DNA of 6,090 bases from a bacterium UBP9_UBA1432 (GTDB lineage: Bacteria > Vulcanimicrobiota > Xenobia > Xenobiales > Xenobiaceae): the NCBI GenBank assembly GCA_002329445.1, contig DCTU01000224.1, positions 2,546 through 8,635 on the forward strand. The letters run 5' to 3'. The position numbers were made by a program, and so were the translations under genes. The notes under the pieces are model-generated. The model saw only the letters and a list, made by a program, of their open reading frames with translations. It had not been told where the DNA came from and did not search any database. This document shows, one piece after another, positions 5,641-6,090 of the stretch. The first letter of the stretch is position 1. Each line of letters begins with the position of its first letter.

Positions 5641-5698
5641 CCGACCTCCCGAAGGAAGCAGGTCCGACCCCCAGAACATGTCGGTTCCCGCTTGTCGG
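5641..5698. repeat. Cluster of CCGAC/GTCGG half-sites between the ankyrin and catalase genes
   Basis: Four copies of one 5-base word lie within 58 bp of the 141-bp divergent region: CCGAC at 5641-5645 and 5664-5668, and its complement GTCGG at 5680-5684 and 5694-5698. The inner pair forms an inverted repeat with 11 bases between, and the last two are direct repeats 14 bases apart. This could be an operator for a regulator shared by both genes, but the word is short and GC-rich, and I could not find convincing -35/-10 boxes here. Confidence 0.3.
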
Positions 5699-5708
5699 AT
5701 TCCACCCC

Positions 5709-5714
5709 AGGAGG
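5709..5714 (+). promoter_or_regulatory. Ribosome binding site of the catalase gene
   Basis: A perfect AGGAGG stands 5 bases before the ATG at 5720 and fixes this as the catalase start. It is the strongest Shine-Dalgarno in the window, consistent with high catalase expression. Confidence 0.85.
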
Positions 5715-5719
5715 ACCGA

Positions 5720-6090
5720 ATGGCAGACCACAAGACAAACGTTCCCCGCATGACCAACGCGGTCGGCGCCCCCGTGGCGGACAACACCCACATCCTGACC
5801 GCCGGCCCCCGCGGCCCGCAACTCCTCCAGGACGTCTGGTTCCTCGAGAAACTGGCCCACTTCGACCGGGAGGTGATCCCCGAGCGGCGCATGCACGCCA
5901 AGGGGAGCGGCGCTTTCGGCCACTTCACCGTGACCCACGACATCACCCGATACACCCGCGCCAGGCTCTTCTCGGAGGTGGGCAAGCAGACCCCCGTCTT
6001 CATCCGCTTCTCGACGGTGGCCGGAGAGCGCGGGGCGGCCGACGCCGAGCGGGACATCCGTGGATTCGCCATCAAGTTCTACACCGAGGA
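5720..6090 (+). CDS. Heme catalase, N-terminal part (3' end outside window)
   Basis: The first 123 residues of a monofunctional heme catalase, which converts hydrogen peroxide to water and oxygen. The catalytic distal histidine is His59 in RMHAKGSGAFGHF (57-69). Other signature blocks are the N-terminal TAGPRGPQLLQDVWFLEKLA (27-46), VTHDITRYTRARLFSEVGKQ (71-90), FIRFSTVAGERGAADAERD (94-112) and IRGFAIKFYTE (113-123). This start and motif spelling fit the small-subunit (about 480-540 residue) KatA/KatB-like catalases; the distal Asn and the proximal Tyr lie beyond the window. The N-terminus MADHKTNVPRM has no signal peptide, so the enzyme appears cytoplasmic. It is divergent from the ankyrin-repeat gene with 141 bp between, which suggests shared regulation and function. 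Which katA or katB name applies cannot be decided here. Confidence 0.97.
   Translation, partial: MADHKTNVPRMTNAVGAPVADNTHILTAGPRGPQLLQDVWFLEKLAHFDREVIPERRMHAKGSGAFGHFTVTHDITRYTRARLFSEVGKQTPVFIRFSTVAGERGAADAERDIRGFAIKFYTE

Noticed and set aside
5152..6075. Long minus-strand open frames running across the catalase gene, including the upstream extension of the ankyrin frame to 5938
   Set aside because: They are antisense to the catalase and out of frame with the ankyrin repeats, or precede the signal peptide. The composition (Arg, Ser, Trp rich) is not protein-like.

Overview
This is a gene-dense, very GC-rich bacterial window with eight complete or nearly complete genes, plus a gene tail at the left edge and a gene head at the right edge. 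Third codon positions are almost all G or C. No mobile elements, CRISPR arrays, tRNAs or rRNAs were seen, and no gene-free stretch exceeds about 235 bases. The gene mix does not fix the organism: a T. thermophilus-type aminopropyltransferase, a single-chain pyruvoyl AdoMet decarboxylase, an ankyrin/catalase pair, acylphosphatase and a COG4339-like HD protein. A high-GC lineage such as Acidobacteriota or a deltaproteobacterial relative is only a guess.

Layout. Bases 1-159 (+) are the C-terminal tail of an unidentified gene. It overlaps acylphosphatase (126-428, +). Converging on this is an unrecognised three-helix membrane protein (488-1021, -). It is divergent from an HD-superfamily phosphohydrolase (1164-1814, +), which is followed by a small cysteine-containing protein (1913-2116, +). 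A tight minus-strand cluster follows, transcribed right to left: speH (4084-4509), speE (3164-4087, sharing ATGA with speH), and a secreted M48-like zinc metallopeptidase (2131-3108). An exported ankyrin-repeat protein (4742-5578, -) is divergent from a heme catalase (5720 onward, +, cut by the window end).

How genes work together. SpeH decarboxylates S-adenosylmethionine and SpeE transfers the aminopropyl group from that product, so the pair makes one polyamine module. SpeE resembles the Thermus/ACL5 type more than the classical spermidine synthase, so its amine acceptor is uncertain. The ankyrin/catalase pair matches arrangements in Pseudomonas (AnkB/KatB) and Campylobacter, where an ankyrin protein supports catalase activity.

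The most interesting non-coding signal is upstream of speH. A near-consensus sigma70 promoter (TTTACA-N17-TAGAAT) should give an mRNA leader of about 100 nt. That leader ends in a 10-bp hairpin which pairs the Shine-Dalgarno GGAG with CUCC and ends one base before the AUG. A second GCAAAUC copy, close to the predicted 5' end, could pair with the same strand of the hairpin. This looks like a candidate translational switch for polyamine synthesis. I do not recognise it as a known riboswitch class.
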